44,971 bases of DNA from Paracoccaceae bacterium (GTDB lineage Bacteria > Pseudomonadota > Alphaproteobacteria > Rhodobacterales > Rhodobacteraceae). The translations under genes and the position numbers were made by a program. Every line of letters starts with the position of its first letter. Positions within the stretch are counted from its first letter, which is position 1. The stretch covers positions 1-44,971 of the forward strand of contig JASBSV010000049.1 in the NCBI GenBank assembly GCA_030148745.1, given 5' to 3'. This document shows, one piece after another, positions 43,351-44,971 of this stretch. The notes under the pieces are model-generated. The model was given only the letters and a program-made list of their open reading frames with translations. It did not search any database and was not told where the DNA came from.

Positions 43351-44382
43351 ATGAAAAACCAAGACAAGGGCCGCACGGCAATCTCGCGGCGAAGTTTCAT
43401 GGCCACCACCGCGGGCACCGCGGTTCTGGCAGGGGCGCTGGGGACCCCGTCGCGCCTGTTGGCGGCAAGCCCGATCAAGGTGGCAGGCGTCTATACCGTT
43501 CCGGTCGAACAGCAATGGGTCAGCCGCATCCACAAGGCCGCCGTGACCGCTCAGGGCCGTGGCGATATAGAGTACACATTTTCCGAGAATGTCAGCAACA
43601 CCGATTATCCGCGCGTCATGCGCGAATATGCCGAGCAGGGCTATCAGATGATCGTAGGCGAGGTTTTCGGCGCCGAACAGGAAGCCCGCGAAGTGGCCGC
43701 CGACTACCCCGATATCGCCTTTCTGATGGGATCGAGCTTCAAGCCAGATCCCGCACTCGGCAATTTCTCGGTCTTCGACAACTATATTCAGGACGCCTCC
43801 TATCTGTCGGGGATCATCGCCGGGTCGAAGACTAAATCGGGCAATATCGGCATGGTCGGCGGCTTTCCCATCCCCGAAGTGAACCGGCTGATGAACGCCT
43901 TCATGGCCGGCGCGCAGGAAATGAACCCCGACATCAAGTTCCAGGTCAGCTTTATCGGAAGCTGGTTCGATCCGCCCAAGGCCAAGGAAACCGCCTTTGC
44001 GATGATCGAAAAGGGTGCCGATCTGCTTTATGCCGAACGTTTCGGCGTATCAGATGCCGCGCAGGAACGCGGAATTCTGGCCATTGGCAATGTCATCGAC
44101 ACGCAGGCGGAATATCCCAAAACGGTCGTCGCCTCGGCCATCTGGCACTTTGAACCGACGCTGGACAAGGCGGTTGAAAACGTCAAGGCAGGGACATTCA
44201 CCGCCGAGGACTATGGCATCTATTCCTTCATGAAAGAGGGGGGATGTTCGCTGGCGCCGCTGGGCACATTCGAAGGCAAGGTGCCGCAAAAGGCGATGGC
44301 GCTGGTTGCCCAGCGCACGGGCGAAATCAAGTCCGGTGCCTTTACCGTCAAGATCAACGACGAAGATCCAAAGTCTTCGTAA
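43351..44382 (+). CDS. BMP-family ABC transporter substrate-binding protein
   Basis: A 343-residue periplasmic binding protein. The N-terminus has a twin-arginine type signal (ISRRSFMATTAGTAVLAGALG), so it is probably exported folded. The mature part is the Bmp/Med (PnrA-like) domain: IKVAGVYTVPVEQQWVSRIH, YQMIVGEVFGAEQEA, KSGNIGMVGGFPIPEVNRL and DLLYAERFG. PnrA-type proteins bind purine nucleosides; a purine-related ligand fits the neighbours but is inferred. GGGGAAC precedes the ATG at 43351. The stop abuts the ATPase start. Confidence 0.9.
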   Translation: MKNQDKGRTAISRRSFMATTAGTAVLAGALGTPSRLLAASPIKVAGVYTVPVEQQWVSRIHKAAVTAQGRGDIEYTFSENVSNTDYPRVMREYAEQGYQMIVGEVFGAEQEAREVAADYPDIAFLMGSSFKPDPALGNFSVFDNYIQDASYLSGIIAGSKTKSGNIGMVGGFPIPEVNRLMNAFMAGAQEMNPDIKFQVSFIGSWFDPPKAKETAFAMIEKGADLLYAERFGVSDAAQERGILAIGNVIDTQAEYPKTVVASAIWHFEPTLDKAVENVKAGTFTAEDYGIYSFMKEGGCSLAPLGTFEGKVPQKAMALVAQRTGEIKSGAFTVKINDEDPKSS

Positions 44383-44971
44383 ATGCCTGACACCGGAAAG
44401 GCGCAGGTGGTCCTGCGCCTCAATTCCATCACCAAGACCTTTGGAAAGCTGACCGCCAATGATGCGGTCAGCTTTTGCCTGCATCAGGGTGAGGTTATCG
44501 CGCTTCTGGGTGAAAACGGCGCCGGCAAGACCACCTTGATGAATATCCTCTTTGGCCAGTACACCGCCGACAGCGGAACGGTCGAGGTTTTTGGCAACCC
44601 CCTGCCCCCCGGCAATCCGCGCGCCGCGCTGAACGCGGGCGTTGGCATGGTGCATCAGCACTTTACGCTGGCCGATAATATGACGGTGCTGGAAAATATC
44701 GTTCTGGGGACCGAACCTTTGTGGAAGCCCTCGCTCAACCGGGCCGGGGCGACAGCGCGGATCAAAAAGCTTGCCGACGACTTTGGCTTGCGGGTCGATC
44801 CTGAGGCCATCGTCGGAAACCTCGCGGTGGGAGAGCGTCAGCGGGTCGAAATTCTCAAGGCGCTGTACCGCGATGCGCGCATCCTTATCCTTGATGAACC
44901 GACGGCGGTTCTGACGCCACAGGAAACCGATGATCTGTTTGAGACCCTGCGCAAGGCGGTGGCCTTGGGTT
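44383..44971 (+). CDS. ABC transporter ATP-binding protein, sugar/nucleoside type (3' end cut by window)
   Basis: The first 196 residues of an ATPase of the RbsA/YufO type, partner of the BMP protein whose stop codon it directly abuts. Walker A is GENGAGKTT. Then follow MVHQHFTLADNMTVLENIVLG (QHF motif of the nucleoside-importer group), the signature VGERQRVEILKAL and Walker B ILILDEPTAVLTPQE. Importers of this kind have two ATPase domains in one chain, so about two thirds lies beyond the window, with the permeases expected to follow. Confidence 0.92.
   Translation, partial: MPDTGKAQVVLRLNSITKTFGKLTANDAVSFCLHQGEVIALLGENGAGKTTLMNILFGQYTADSGTVEVFGNPLPPGNPRAALNAGVGMVHQHFTLADNMTVLENIVLGTEPLWKPSLNRAGATARIKKLADDFGLRVDPEAIVGNLAVGERQRVEILKALYRDARILILDEPTAVLTPQETDDLFETLRKAVALG

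Noticed and set aside
43059-43835. 258-codon frame overlapping the start of the BMP protein gene
   Set aside because: It is a different frame from the Tat-signal BMP protein, starts in the promoter region and has basic low-complexity translation.

Overview
The window is GC-rich, densely coded chromosomal DNA from an alphaproteobacterium, most likely a marine-type Rhodobacterales (Rhodobacteraceae/Roseobacteraceae). This rests on protein similarity, gene order and codon bias. The supporting evidence is a plant-type glutamate-cysteine ligase, a uvrC-(small ORF)-pgsA-moaD-moaE run, a glpD-glpK pair, a pyrB-pseudo-pyrC pair and a complete beta-hydroxyaspartate cycle cluster. There are no rRNA or tRNA genes, insertion sequences, prophage genes or CRISPR arrays.

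1-31 kb is mostly housekeeping. In order it holds: a truncated DmdC-like acyl-CoA dehydrogenase, tsaC/sua5, yqgE, a secreted DsbD-N-like protein, a two-gene RND efflux operon, moaB, a family-4-like uracil-DNA glycosylase, pyrB with a catalytically degenerate dihydroorotase, plsY, a DUF805 protein, gshA, an unknown membrane protein with rsmE, divergent ubiA, an OmpA-domain protein with a small coiled-coil partner, moaE/moaD/pgsA/uvrC, a FolM-like SDR, a Ca2+/Na+ exchanger-type carrier with a small zinc-ribbon membrane protein and an S49 peptidase, glpK/glpD, and an ABC-2 exporter.

30.6-45 kb is a metabolic island built around purine breakdown. It encodes urate hydroxylase (puuD), a LysR regulator, 5-hydroxyisourate hydrolase (uraH), an allantoinase fused to OHCU decarboxylase (puuE-uraD), ureidoglycolate lyase (allA) and an NCS2 xanthine/urate-type permease. 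Then, on the opposite strand, comes the full beta-hydroxyaspartate cycle bhcABCD with its divergent IclR regulator bhcR, followed by ureidoglycine aminohydrolase (allE). A BMP-family (nucleoside/purine-type) ABC importer starts at the right edge. Urate breakdown ends in glyoxylate plus urea and ammonia. The Bhc enzymes convert two glyoxylate into one oxaloacetate while keeping the amino nitrogen in the cycle. The layout therefore reads as one module that would turn the purine carbon skeleton into a C4 acid. The allantoate-hydrolysing step and xanthine dehydrogenase are not in the window.

The most informative non-coding signals are the AT-rich bhcA/bhcR divergent region with two palindromes, a terminator-like hairpin between bhcC and bhcD, back-to-back terminators between the permease and bhcD, a perfect 16-bp palindrome upstream of the BMP transporter, a LacI-like palindrome upstream of glpD, and a near-consensus promoter for pyrB.
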